NCBI GenBank assembly: GCA_027943335.1
Contig: BSBK01006023.1
Span: forward strand, 310,001 to 374,000
DNA: 64,000 nucleotides
DNA from: Chamaecyparis obtusa
Taxonomy: Eukaryota > Streptophyta > Pinopsida > Cupressales > Cupressaceae
Direction of reading: 5' to 3'
Shown here in pieces: positions 47,855-58,342 of this stretch. Position 1 is the first letter of the stretch, and each line of letters starts with the position of its first letter. A program made the translations under genes and the position numbers. The notes under the pieces are model-generated. The model was not told where the DNA came from. It saw nothing but the letters and a program-made list of their open reading frames with translations, and made no database searches.

Positions 47855-50846
47855 TGTTGGGAGTTCCCTTTGATCTTCAACTTGTAGATTTATACTTTGA
47901 TGGATAACTTTAATATAACTTTGACTCTATCACCACTCCAAAGTCTACAAGGAAGAGGGCCAATTAACAAGGATCAAGAGAGATCCTCCTACACTTTGAC
48001 CCTTATTTCTTAGGTGGGTGTACCCTTGATTCACTTCTTGAAAGGAATCACTAAAGGATATACAACTATATACTCTTTACTAATTGCTTTAAGATTTTAT
48101 CATTTGAATGTTTGTGTGTGTGGTTGATGACAATGAAATGCCTCCAGAGGATGGACCAGTGCCTTAACCTAGGGCAAAGAGTCACCCAATTACATACATC
48201 AGCTGAAGATCTTGAATCAAACACTCTTGGGCTCAAGATAAGTGCTTTGCCTATTACCCCTCTCCCTCAAACACAAGGACATCAGATTCTTACTTGGTTG
48301 TAAACTCACTGAACCCACCCAAAAGACTTTAATCCTAACTTTGTTAAGAACTCAGAGATGACTTCACAATACTCTTTGTTTACCATATGCTAACACACTT
48401 TGTGACATTAACATATATGAGCTTAGAACTGAAACAAGAAGACATACAAAAATGCAAGATTGGAACTCAATAGTATTTTCATTAACATATTCAAGATCGA
48501 TATACAATCAAAACAACACAAAGATAGGAAATACCCAAAATCAAACTCCTCTATCAGTATAACACTATCAACAACCAGCTGGGACCAAAGAAAGTTTGGA
48601 ACCCCTACTCAGTCAAAATTTTGTAACTTATACTCCCTAGTCATCTTGGAATTCTCAAAGAGAATGCAACAAGCTATAGATGACTTAGGGTTAGGGTTTC
48701 AACCACCCAACCAACTGGAAATGGTCATAAAGTTATTACATGGGTGGAAACCCAGGCAACCAGGAGAAAGAAAATCTTGGAATGATCCTCAATCATGAAA
48801 AATTATCTATGAAGGTACTGAGAACCACAAAAACACTCAAAATGTCAACCCTACAACATGCCTCAAGCACAAAACCACATGGTACAAACCCTGCAAATGA
48901 TCACTCAACACCCTCGACCACACTGCAACAACAAGTGCCACCAAACCAATCGAAATCAACTATTAAAACCATAAATTTTGGTACTTCCCGTCACTGAGAA
49001 ACCCTTAGAAATTCAAATTTGAAATCAAATGGCTACTTTATGGCACTTTTAGCAAATCGACGGTCGATATTTAAATCTCTATCAATTTTAAGTTGTGACC
49101 ATCCGATCTCTTCTTTTTCGCGGTTTTTATGATCTTAACTCAACCAGACACCTAAGGTTTACTTCAAGCAAACATGCGACAAGGCATTTTTTGTTCACGC
49201 AATGAAAACACTAACCCAAGTTTAACCCCACGAACAAGAGAATGAAGGAAACTTACTAACCCTGGTCACATTTGGCGAACTAGTGACAAAGGTTTTCACT
49301 AGTTCGCATAACACTTTTTACTTCCACCAAATGATTTAGCGATTATACGACCTTGTTCGCTAAATTGCCAAGACTTTTAGAACGTCACCATTTTATCATG
49401 CGAATGAGTGAACCCATTGAAAATTTATCAGGCCGCTGAACATTTTGTCAGGACTGCTATACCTTTAGACCAAAAGTTGGGCCTGCTTACAAGAGAATCG
49501 ATGGTCATCTCATCTTCACATGTGTCAGAAAAGACCCTTCAGATTATACGCCGATCGTCGATGCTTTGACACTGTCAAAACTACTGCAACTCAAAAAACC
49601 TGGCCCCACTGATAGCATATCTAGTCATTCACCCGTGGACCAATTAGAGATTCCCCACTGTGCTTACATGGCAATTAGGACCCACTTTTAAAACACTGCA
49701 ACCATGGAAGAATCAACGACCATTTGAAGTTCGCATACCCATCCGAGATTCTATTAGATTACACACCCACCGTTAGATCAAGAATCTCCTCCCATCTCTG
49801 ACAACCATCTGACAGGAAACAAAATCAATGGTTGTCGCAAGATCTTAAGCCTCTGACAAAACCCATAAGATTATACGCCGTTCGTCGATTCACTAACAGG
49901 ATCAGGACCCACTAACACATGCGAAAATTAGGTCCCACTGATAGGATTCCACTTCATATTACATGGACCAATAAAAAACCTCCAAATCAGCTCCACCTAA
50001 CACCAGGACCACCACCAAAGATATGTTTGAGACAAATGAGATCAATGGCTGGCATAAGATTTCAAGCCTCTGACAGATTCCATGAGAACTTACACCCGTC
50101 ATTGGATGAATTACAGATGTCAGGACCCTCTGACCCATTGGAAAATCAGGTCCCATTGACACATGCTGAGTAAGATTTGAAATCAATGGATGGTGCATGA
50201 TCTCAAGGGGGAAGAATATTCCTTAAGATCATGCATCAACCGTAGATTGAAAAGCCTTCACTACAGGCCCCACTGACAGGATCCCTCTCAGCAACACACT
50301 AACTAATGAGAGAATGCCAACTGTGCCAACATGGCAGTGGACCCACTTGAAAAGAAAGACTACGTCGTCAGGAAAAATCAATGTTCGGCGTAAGATCTCA
50401 AGTGTCTGACACAGTCTATGAGAACTTACGCTGATCGTTGGATGGAAATGCTGTCAGAAGATCGGGCCCAGAAAACACTAAGGCTGAAACATAGGAAAAA
50501 TTAAAGCTCAGGACTTAGGAAAATTTAAAACCTGCAGGGCGCTGGGAACTTAGGAAAGATTAATTGGTGACTTAGGAAATATTTAAAGGGGACTTGTCGA
50601 CACATGAAACCTAACCGTGAACATGGTAAAGTTGTCTTTTAAATAGCACATGCAGAATATAAGGTTTTAAGTGACCCGCGAAAAGGTAACGTGAAAATAA
50701 AACAAGGCCAGGGCAATTTTAAAATTAAGGACCCAACGGCTAGATTTTAAAATTTTTTGCTAAGGGTTTATGCTAGGGACACAAAAATGACTACAAAGAC
50801 TAAGGGAAGAGAGTTAGAGTGATGAAATTTTTGGCACGTGCTAATA
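47855..50846 (-). repeat. 3' LTR of the Tat-like element
   Basis: Starts TGTTGGGAGTTCCC next to GATAT and ends gtgctaaTA, where the partner LTR has the canonical CA (C-to-T). It carries stem-loop modules at 49490-50460 and a TATTTAAAAG-type box (minus strand) near 50640. Confidence 0.95.
49490..50460. repeat. Stem-loop module array in the Tat LTR
   Basis: Modules share GATCRATGGYYGGCGTAAGATC-like left arms and GAGAACTTACGCC-like right arms. Clear stems: 50194-50208 with 50221-50235 (14 of 15) and 50388-50400 with 50419-50431 (12 of 13). Others lie near 49500-49570, 49830-49890 and 50040-50105. Separated by ccactgacaggat-type spacers. The same array is in the other LTR near 59990-60950. Confidence 0.7.
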
Positions 50847-51081
50847 GTGGCTCTGTCTAGGGATGTATGCCTCCTGCAAGAATAGCAAGAACTTAGAATC
50901 ACTGGTTTAAAGCAGACCATCCCACTAGAAAAAATGCAGACAACAGGGAACAAGCAAGGTAGAATAGGCAACAAGACCAAAAACTGACAGACTAGGACAA
51001 AACAGGGTAGGGGCAAGCAGCTTATTTACAGAATTTACAAAATGTACAAACCTAACTACTGTTCATGGAAAACAGAATACC

Positions 51082-52446
51082 TCAATTGAAGTATTTCTTC
51101 AAGAATTGTCCATGAACTGGCAATTCCTGAATATCACCATTTAATTCTTTGATAATGTATGAATCTTGGCCCCATTTCTCATGAATTAGATATGGCCCTA
51201 GCCAGATGGGATCAAATTTACCATGTTTCCCCTTATCCTCTAGTCTGGCATTCCAAACTAACACCAAATCACCAGGTTCAAACTTTCTGTCAACAGTCTT
51301 CTTATCATATAAATTCTTAACCTGCAATCACAATTTGGCATTCCTTGCAACTGATTCTCTTCTAGTCTCATCCAACCTAATGAGGTCCTCAATTCTCAAC
51401 TACATCTCATCATCTATGTCATCATCATATAGCTGAAAAAATTTATACATTTCCAATAAGTTATTCTGAGGCATTCTTGCATGAATTCCATATACTAGGT
51501 CAAATGGTGCACAACCAATTGTCGTCTTCATAGTTACCCTATCAGCCCATAGACCTAATGGTAGCTTTGAATTCCATGCCCTCTTATTCTTTTCAAGAAT
51601 TCTCTTTAATATTTTAATCAAACTCTTATTAGTAGATTCCGCTTGTCCATTTCCTTGTGGATGATAAGGTGAGGAATTAGAAATCTGAATTCCTAAACCT
51701 TTGCAAAAGTCCTTATATTCAGCAGACTTGAAACACATGGCATTATCACTTACTGTTCTCTCAGGGCACCCAAACCTTGTAACAATATTATTCATCATAA
51801 AATCAATTACCACCTTACTAGTTGCATTTCTTGTAGGTATAGCTTCTACCCACTTTGTAAAGTAATCAGTGGCAACTAAGATCCATGAGTGTCCTCCACT
51901 TGACTTGTTTGGTATCTCCCCTATGAAATGAATTCCCCATTGTTGGAAAGGAGCCTGAACTTCTATTGGTTTTAATGGCACATTACCTAAAAATTTAAGC
52001 TTACCAGAGAACCTTTGACAAGCATCACACCTCCTCACCAACTGTTCTGCATCCTTGAAGATTGTGGGCCACCAGAATCCTAATCTCAAGATCTTATGAG
52101 CAATTGTTTTACCCATATAATGCCCACCACAAATTCCCTCATGCATTTCCTTCAACAACTTATTAGCCTGATCTTCATCTACACATTTCAAAAGTATGCA
52201 ATCCAAATTCTTTCTATACAACTTACACTTCACAATTACATACTTGATGGCTTGTAATTTTAATCTCCTTTTCTGATTATCATTCATGTTATCTGGACAT
52301 CTCATACTTCTCAAGTAATAGATGATATCTTGATACCACATACAATCATCCATATCACATGTGTAATCAATTTTAGAATGATTTACCTGATTTGCATCAA
52401 GATTGGATTGGGCCATTAGTTTTTCCAATCCTTGTCCTCTAACCAA
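51082..52446 (-). pseudogene. Tat-like element integrase and gag-pol C-terminus
   Basis: Integrase zinc domain (GGHYMGKTIAHKILRLGFWW, then RRCDACQRF) near 52010-52140. Core: WGIHFIGEIPNKSSGGH near 51900-51950, with His where the first catalytic Asp (WGMDF) belongs; FGCPERTVSDNAMCFKS near 51715-51775 with the second Asp; and YHPQGNGQAESTNK near 51625-51665 with the Glu. C-terminal part KNLYDKKTVDRKFEPGDLVL and FDPIWLGPYLIHEKWG ends at a natural TGA (51082). Premature stops at 51400 (TAG) and 51328 (TGA). Confidence 0.9.
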
Positions 52447-54030
52447 CTTAGTAATCTAGACCTCAACATTGAATTCTTGGATCCTATTGATCCATCTGCA
52501 TCTTCTTCCAGACACCTCTTGCTATGAGAAAATATCCTTCACAGCTGCACTTGGCACAAAAGCAATCACAGCTGCTCCCATCAAGTAACACCTAAAAGCC
52601 TTAATTGCCTTCACAAGTGCATATGCCTATTTTTCATTTATGTCATACTTCAATTCTATAGCCTACAAAGATTTACTAAAAAATGCAATAGGTTGCTCAA
52701 AACCTTCCTTATTCTTTTGTAACAAAACTGCAGCAATAGTGTGAAAAGATGCAAAGGAAAAGATATGCATTGGGACATTATAATCAGGTACCTTTAGCAT
52801 TGGTGCTTCTTTGATAGCCTGCTTGATATTGTTGAAAGCCTCATCAGGCTCACCCTCCCAATTGATTTCAGATCCCTTCTTCAACATCTTAGAAATAGGT
52901 CTAGTAACCTCTGCAAAATTTGTCACAAACCTCCTTAAGAAATTGACCTGACCAAAGAAGGACTGAATTCCTTTAACATTCTTTGGTCTCTAAATTTTAT
53001 CAATGGTTGCTACCCTCTTATGGTCAATTCTCACTCCTTGCTTCCCAACTAAGTGGCCAAGCAACTTACCTTCAATGACGCCAAAAGCACATTTCCTTGG
53101 GTTCAAAGAAATGCCAAATTCCAAGGCCCTCACAAATATTCTTTCTAAATGAGTGCAATGGTCTTCTTCCTCCTTGGAATAGATAGTTAGATCATCTTGA
53201 TATACAACAAGGAAATCATTTATGAAATCTAAAAAGGCAACATCCATTGCCCTCTAAAAAGTAGCACTAGTATTTGTGAGGCCAAAAGGCATTCTCATAT
53301 AAACATATGTCCCCCAAGGTGTTGTGAAAGCTATCTTGAATTGCTCTGATTCCTTGACAATGACCTAATTGTAGCCAGAGAAGCCATCCATCATAGACAT
53401 CAATTTTGATCTGGTTACTCTCTGCAACATAGCTTCCATATTGGGTAGACAATAATTATCCTTTAATGAGTTGATGTTCAGATTCTTGAAGTCTACACAA
53501 AGCCCGATGTCACCATTTTTCTTTCTCATAGGAACAAGGTTTGACACCCAAGAAGAGTGCCTTATAGGCTTGATAATTCCAGCATCTCTCATCTTCATTA
53601 ACTCTTCTTGCATCTTGGGTGCCAAAGTGGGATTAATAGGCCTTTGTTTTTGCCGGAAAGGTTTAGCATCTTCTTTCAATGGAATAATATGCTGAAATAA
53701 ATCTTCTCTATAAACTTTTAGGTCATCATATGAACATGCAAAAACATGCCTGAATTTTCTCAATAATTCAATCAAAGATTTCTTTACCTTTTGAGATATA
53801 TCTCTACCAATGTATACCTTCTTAGGTGCCTCATGTGTTCCAAGATTTATCTCCTCTAGATCAGCATGATCTTCTCTTTTGATATTCTTTTGAACTCTAT
53901 CCTGGTTATCAAAGACAGTCTCCAAAATAACAAGCCCCTTGGGCACCTTGTTAGTTCTAAGTTGAATGACCTCATTGCCAAAGACAACCTCCCTTCCTTC
54001 TACTAAATCAACCAAGGCTGAACAATCAAA
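52447..54030 (-). pseudogene. Tat-like element reverse transcriptase and RNase H
   Basis: RT begins near 53700 (FRQKQRPINPTLAPKMQEEL, DAGIIKPIRHSSWVSNLVPM, DFKNLNINSLKDNYCLPNME). The block MMDGFSGYN-stop ends at 53365, then MPFGLTNTSATF near 53265-53300, and the catalytic box VVYQDDLTIYS near 53175-53205. The RT-linked RNase H (MHIFSFASFHTIAAVLLQKN near 52700-52770) has Phe where the catalytic Asp of TDAS is expected. Amber stops at 53365, 53254, 52990, 52663, 52627, 52522 and 52456. Same frame throughout. Confidence 0.9.
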
Positions 54031-55188
54031 TTCCTGACCATGATACTGATCCTCACAACCCATAAACTTCAAGATATCATTATCATCATAAAAAACTTGC
54101 CAATTCTCAATATTATCTAGTATGCTAGGCCTAGCCTGAATTTCAACTTTAGAGATACCAAAAAATGTAATATCATTGGGATTGATTGCAATATTGGCTA
54201 ACAAGTCAACCATCTTATTGTTACTCCTATCCTTCCACTCAATATTGAAGGCATCAAAATGTTCAATCAAATCCCAAACTGCATTCCTATATTGTTTCAA
54301 CCTCTTGTTCTTGGAAGCATATACTGACTTGACTTGGGACACCATCAACTCAAAATAACCAACAACACTTAAACACTTAATACCATGCTTTTGTGCCAAC
54401 CTCAATCCTAACAACAAAGCCTCATATTCTGCTATATTGTTAGTACAAAAGAAATTCAATGTGAAAGAAAATTTGTAGGTATTTCCATCAGGAGAAATAA
54501 GTAAAATACCTGCTCCTGCACCATCTTTGCAATTTGCACCATCAAAGTACATTACCCACAAATCACCCTTCACAGAATTAGCACTTACCTCAATAGAGAT
54601 AGGTGACAAAATAGGTTCATTTTCAAATACAGGGATCTCTACCCTAAAAGCATTAATATCAGTATCCACAAAACATGTAGTTTCATTATCAATATTTCTC
54701 TCAATGATGTGGCATACTCTTGGGTCTCGTTGAATCTTGACAAACTGATCATCAATCTTGAAAGTGGCATAGGACAGATCACATTGTAAACTTCCACCCA
54801 TGGCAGCACTCCACCTTCTAGATAGTAGCATCCCATAATGAGGAGGGATATCCACCACAAAAACACTCATTGTTAACTCTTTCTTTGGATAGGCTACCAG
54901 CCTATATGGCATTGCATTGATAGTCCCAATAACTGGTACCTCCCTCTGATCCATTGCACAACATCTACCTTGCACTATATCAACGTTAAGGCCCAACTTC
55001 TCCATGATTTTAAAAGGTATAAGAGTATTAGAGGCACCACTATCAATCATACAATTTCTCAACTTCATTCCATTCACAAGAACACTTAAAAAGAATGGAT
55101 CAATATTTTCAAGGCTGGCATTGATAAAACTATCCAAGTATATTGGAGGAATTTGAGACACAATTTCCTGAGTATCAACACCTTTCAA
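54031..55188 (-). pseudogene. Tat-like element protease and archaeal-type RNase H
   Basis: Protease: RNCMIDSGASNTLIPFKIME near 55010-55065, with the intact DSG site. It is followed, before RT, by a ribonuclease H of the archaeal/plant type near 54170-54560: LWVMYFDGANCKDGAGAGIL (first Asp), NIAEYEALLLGLRLA (Glu), SVVGYFELMVSQV where the expected third acidic residue (GDS/GDF) is Tyr, and KMVDLLANIAI (last Asp). Having this extra RNase H between protease and RT, in addition to the RT-linked one, differs from Ogre and Retand, which have it after RT-RNase H. The Asp-to-Tyr change disables it. Confidence 0.85.
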
Positions 55189-55197
55189 AGCCTTATC

Positions 55198-58125
55198 CTA
55201 AGATCCATTGCATGCAACATCATTTTTATGAACATTACCTACCCATGCAATAGCTCTGTCTTTGTGTTCAGGGATCCTCAACAATTTTGACAATGGAACC
55301 TTAACTGTAATTTGGGATAATACAGATAACATATCAATAGGAGTAGAAGAAGGAATCTCAATCTGCATTGCCTTAATATCCTTTTGCTTATCTGACACAT
55401 TAGGTGTATTGGCCACCCTCATTTTTTCAATCTTAGCCATTGTGTTAACTGGCCTCTCAATCTCACTAGAAATCTTTTCAATTCTAACTCCCTTAGGCTC
55501 ACAATTCTTATCTTTTACATTCTTGAATTTCACCATGTGATCACCTTTTGATTTGTTCTCATTAGGCTCTCCAGAGTTGGTACTCTTTATAAACTTTCTT
55601 GCAGCTTTATCATTTATATTCCTTGCCACCATGCCTCTAGTTTGCACTTGGGCAATCATTTCTATAGTAATCCTATCCATCTCTTCTCTAGAAGGTCTTC
55701 CTAAATTTACTGGCTCAGAAGAAGAGTTCATATTACATGTCTTCCTATCAATGTCTTCACTATCAGAAAAAACTTCTTGATGAAAAAGGGCCTGATTATG
55801 TCTCTTTACATTTACATCCACCTCTTCATCAAAATCAAAATCTTCTTCATATCCTAGATATGAAGAATCCATGTTGCATCCAACATCATCTTGATCTTCT
55901 TCTTGATCTATCTCCTCATTGCCACAATCTTGATTTGCAGCCATAGAATGTGCAACCACACAATGCTCTATAGAATGAGGGGACTGGCATGCAACACACC
56001 AAGGTATGTCCTCCATGACATTTATTGAAGCCTTTTGTAGAGGTTTAGGGACACCTCTATCATTGTTTCCTCTTACAGTAGGGACAATAGGCTTTCCATC
56101 CTTCCATTGGGTGTTGTAGGGGTAGTTCTGCAATCTATTCTGCTTATTGAAATTATTGTTGAACTGAAGCCTCTCATTAGCAGGAGCACTGATGTTCCTA
56201 TTTGTAGGTACCTTCAAATCCTTCAATGCATTCAGCACCTTATCCAATTTATCTTCCTCTTGCCTCCTAGCTCCAACATTCTTATCATTTTCCTTTTTGT
56301 ATTTCTTATCCCCAAACAACTTTGGGTCATCTCTCTTTCCGCCCAATTTCCCTGATATTTTCATATTATTCTCAATGTTGACAGCAATCCTAAAAGCATC
56401 CCTAAGAGTTCTTGGTTCTTTGTTCCTCAACAAATATCCCATCTTTCCATCAAATGCATTGAAGTATGTGGTCAGATAGATATTGTCATCTAACCGCATA
56501 ACTTGGAACAACTTATGCATACCTTTCTAAAATCTCATGTTGAATTTAGCTGCAGTCTCATTCTAATTTTTCCTTATGGTATTGAATTCATTCAACATGA
56601 AACTAGCATTAGGCCTATCACCATACTGCTCTTTAAAACATCTCTCAAAAGAATCCCAAGTATCAATACATTTATCAAGAAGTCTCTTAAGCCAATCTCT
56701 AGCATCCTCCATTAGAGATTGAACAAATAACTTCATGACCACATCCTCATGCTCTACCTCATAATCATTAAGCATATCAACAAATAACCTAAGATGCTCC
56801 TCACAACTAATAGCATTATTACCAGCAAACTTAGGTACCTTATCTCTAATATCATTTGGAAAAGCATTTGGGTAGCCAGGAATTCCATCAAAACTAATTT
56901 TCCTATAGCCTTCTAATTGCATAGGTCTTCTTTGAAAACTTGAACTAGTGTTAACCCTAGGATCAACATTAGCATCTACATTTATTTGTGCATTTGACTA
57001 CTGCCTAGGATCAGCACCTATCCTAGCAGATGAAGAAGGAATTAAACTATTAGCATTACTAAGTGGAATAACAGTAGTCATAGATGGCATACCTAGTTCA
57101 GTAGCAGATGGACCAAGAGCATTAGCTGATGAAGCCTTCAAGAACTGGATCTTTCTTCTTTTTTCTGCAATGGAAGCTTCAATTTCAGCCTTCTCTAATT
57201 CTCTTGCAAGGTCCTCATCCTCTTTTCTTCTTCTTTCCATTTCTGTGTCCTTTAAATTGGGTGGTGGGACCCTGGGTATTGTCAATGATTTACTTGTTTG
57301 ATGTCCCACCATCTTTTTCTTTCCTTTCTCACCAGCAGCAACATCAGGCCTAGTGATCTCATACCCATCTTTATCTTTAGGCAAAGGAACATAACTTTGC
57401 ACTTGCCTAACCACAGGGCCCTCCTTATCAAATTCCTGATCCTACAGTAAGCGCTCTTGCTCACTCCTCAAGGCATCAAGATCACCAAAGACATCATGTT
57501 GCAAAGTTTCAGGAGTAGAAGCAAGCATCTTGTTTCTCTCCTTCATTTCATTAATCTTTCTAAGGAGAAACTATCTTTCTATCAGAGCATTCACCTTTTC
57601 AGCCTCTCTCTCCTCTTGTAACCTCTTATGTATGGCATCCTACTCTGCCAACTATAACCTTAATGCATTTAAATCATCAAGATATACCATAATGTCATCA
57701 GAACCTAATGACACATCCATATCAGAAAGATTTTGATATGGGAAGTGGACTTGCCTAGGTCTCATGTGTTCTCTTCTGAAATTGTTCTCATCAAGATCTA
57801 AATCAATCTCCAAACCCATCTCTCTAGCTTGTTCATCTTGACCTGCAGGCAATGGACCTTTGTCCTAAAATATAGCTTCTAGGGTATCATAAAATCTATC
57901 TTCAGAGCAACCGCCATCTAATCTAGAAACTCTGTCTTGTGAACCATCCTCACTTGAAGAAACATGTGGTGTTCTACCTCTAGTATTTCTTTGTTCTCTC
58001 ATGGGAGCACTAGTAGACTCACCATTCCTTCTAATCCAACTCTTCTTCTCCTGTCTAGGCAATTTCTCCAGAGTGACCTCCAGATTCTTTTTGAAAAAGG
58101 ACCTAGTATTCCTCCTCTTGTCCAT
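55198..58125 (-). pseudogene. Tat-like element gag with long N-terminal extension
   Basis: Starts at the ATG at 58125, with an in-frame TAA two codons upstream. About 400 residues of charged, coiled-coil-like sequence (e.g. MERRRKEDEDLARELEKAEI) precede the Retrotrans_gag core at 56563-56922 (EEHLRLFVDMLNDYEVEHED, SFERCFKEQYGDRPN) and its continuation to 56400. A zinc motif WCVACQSPHSIEHC (CX2CX3HX4C) lies near 56000. A long acidic spacer leads to the protease. All nine premature stops (57865, 57652, 57640, 57571, 57442, 56998, 56563, 56527, 55198) are TAG. The frame runs unbroken into pol. Confidence 0.85.
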
Positions 58126-58320
58126 TATTTACAATATATAGCACTGGTTCTAACCTTTTTGAGTCGCCACCCACCTAGATGGGAAATATTTTTAATTGAA
58201 TACAACAGGAAAATAAGAGTGCACTTACAACCTTTATGTCTATCTGGTCAACAAAAGATTTTGACTTTACAATGTAGTCCCAACCAGTAGTCCTAACAGA
58301 TATACTGCTTCATTGTTGTT

Positions 58321-58339
58321 CTCCCCAGTAGAGTCACCA
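58321..58339 (-). other. Primer binding site of the Tat-like element
   Basis: The minus strand reads TGGTGACTCTACTGGGGAG, three bases from the LTR. It resembles the TGGCGACTCNGCTGGGGA-type PBS known from Tat/Ogre-like elements. Confidence 0.8.
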
Positions 58340-58342
58340 TTT

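Noticed and set aside
51082..58125. TAG read as an amino acid (recoding) in the Tat gag-pol
   Set aside because: Seventeen scattered TAGs, mutated catalytic residues (His in integrase, Phe and Tyr in the RNases H) and a stop TGA as well point to decay rather than programmed readthrough.
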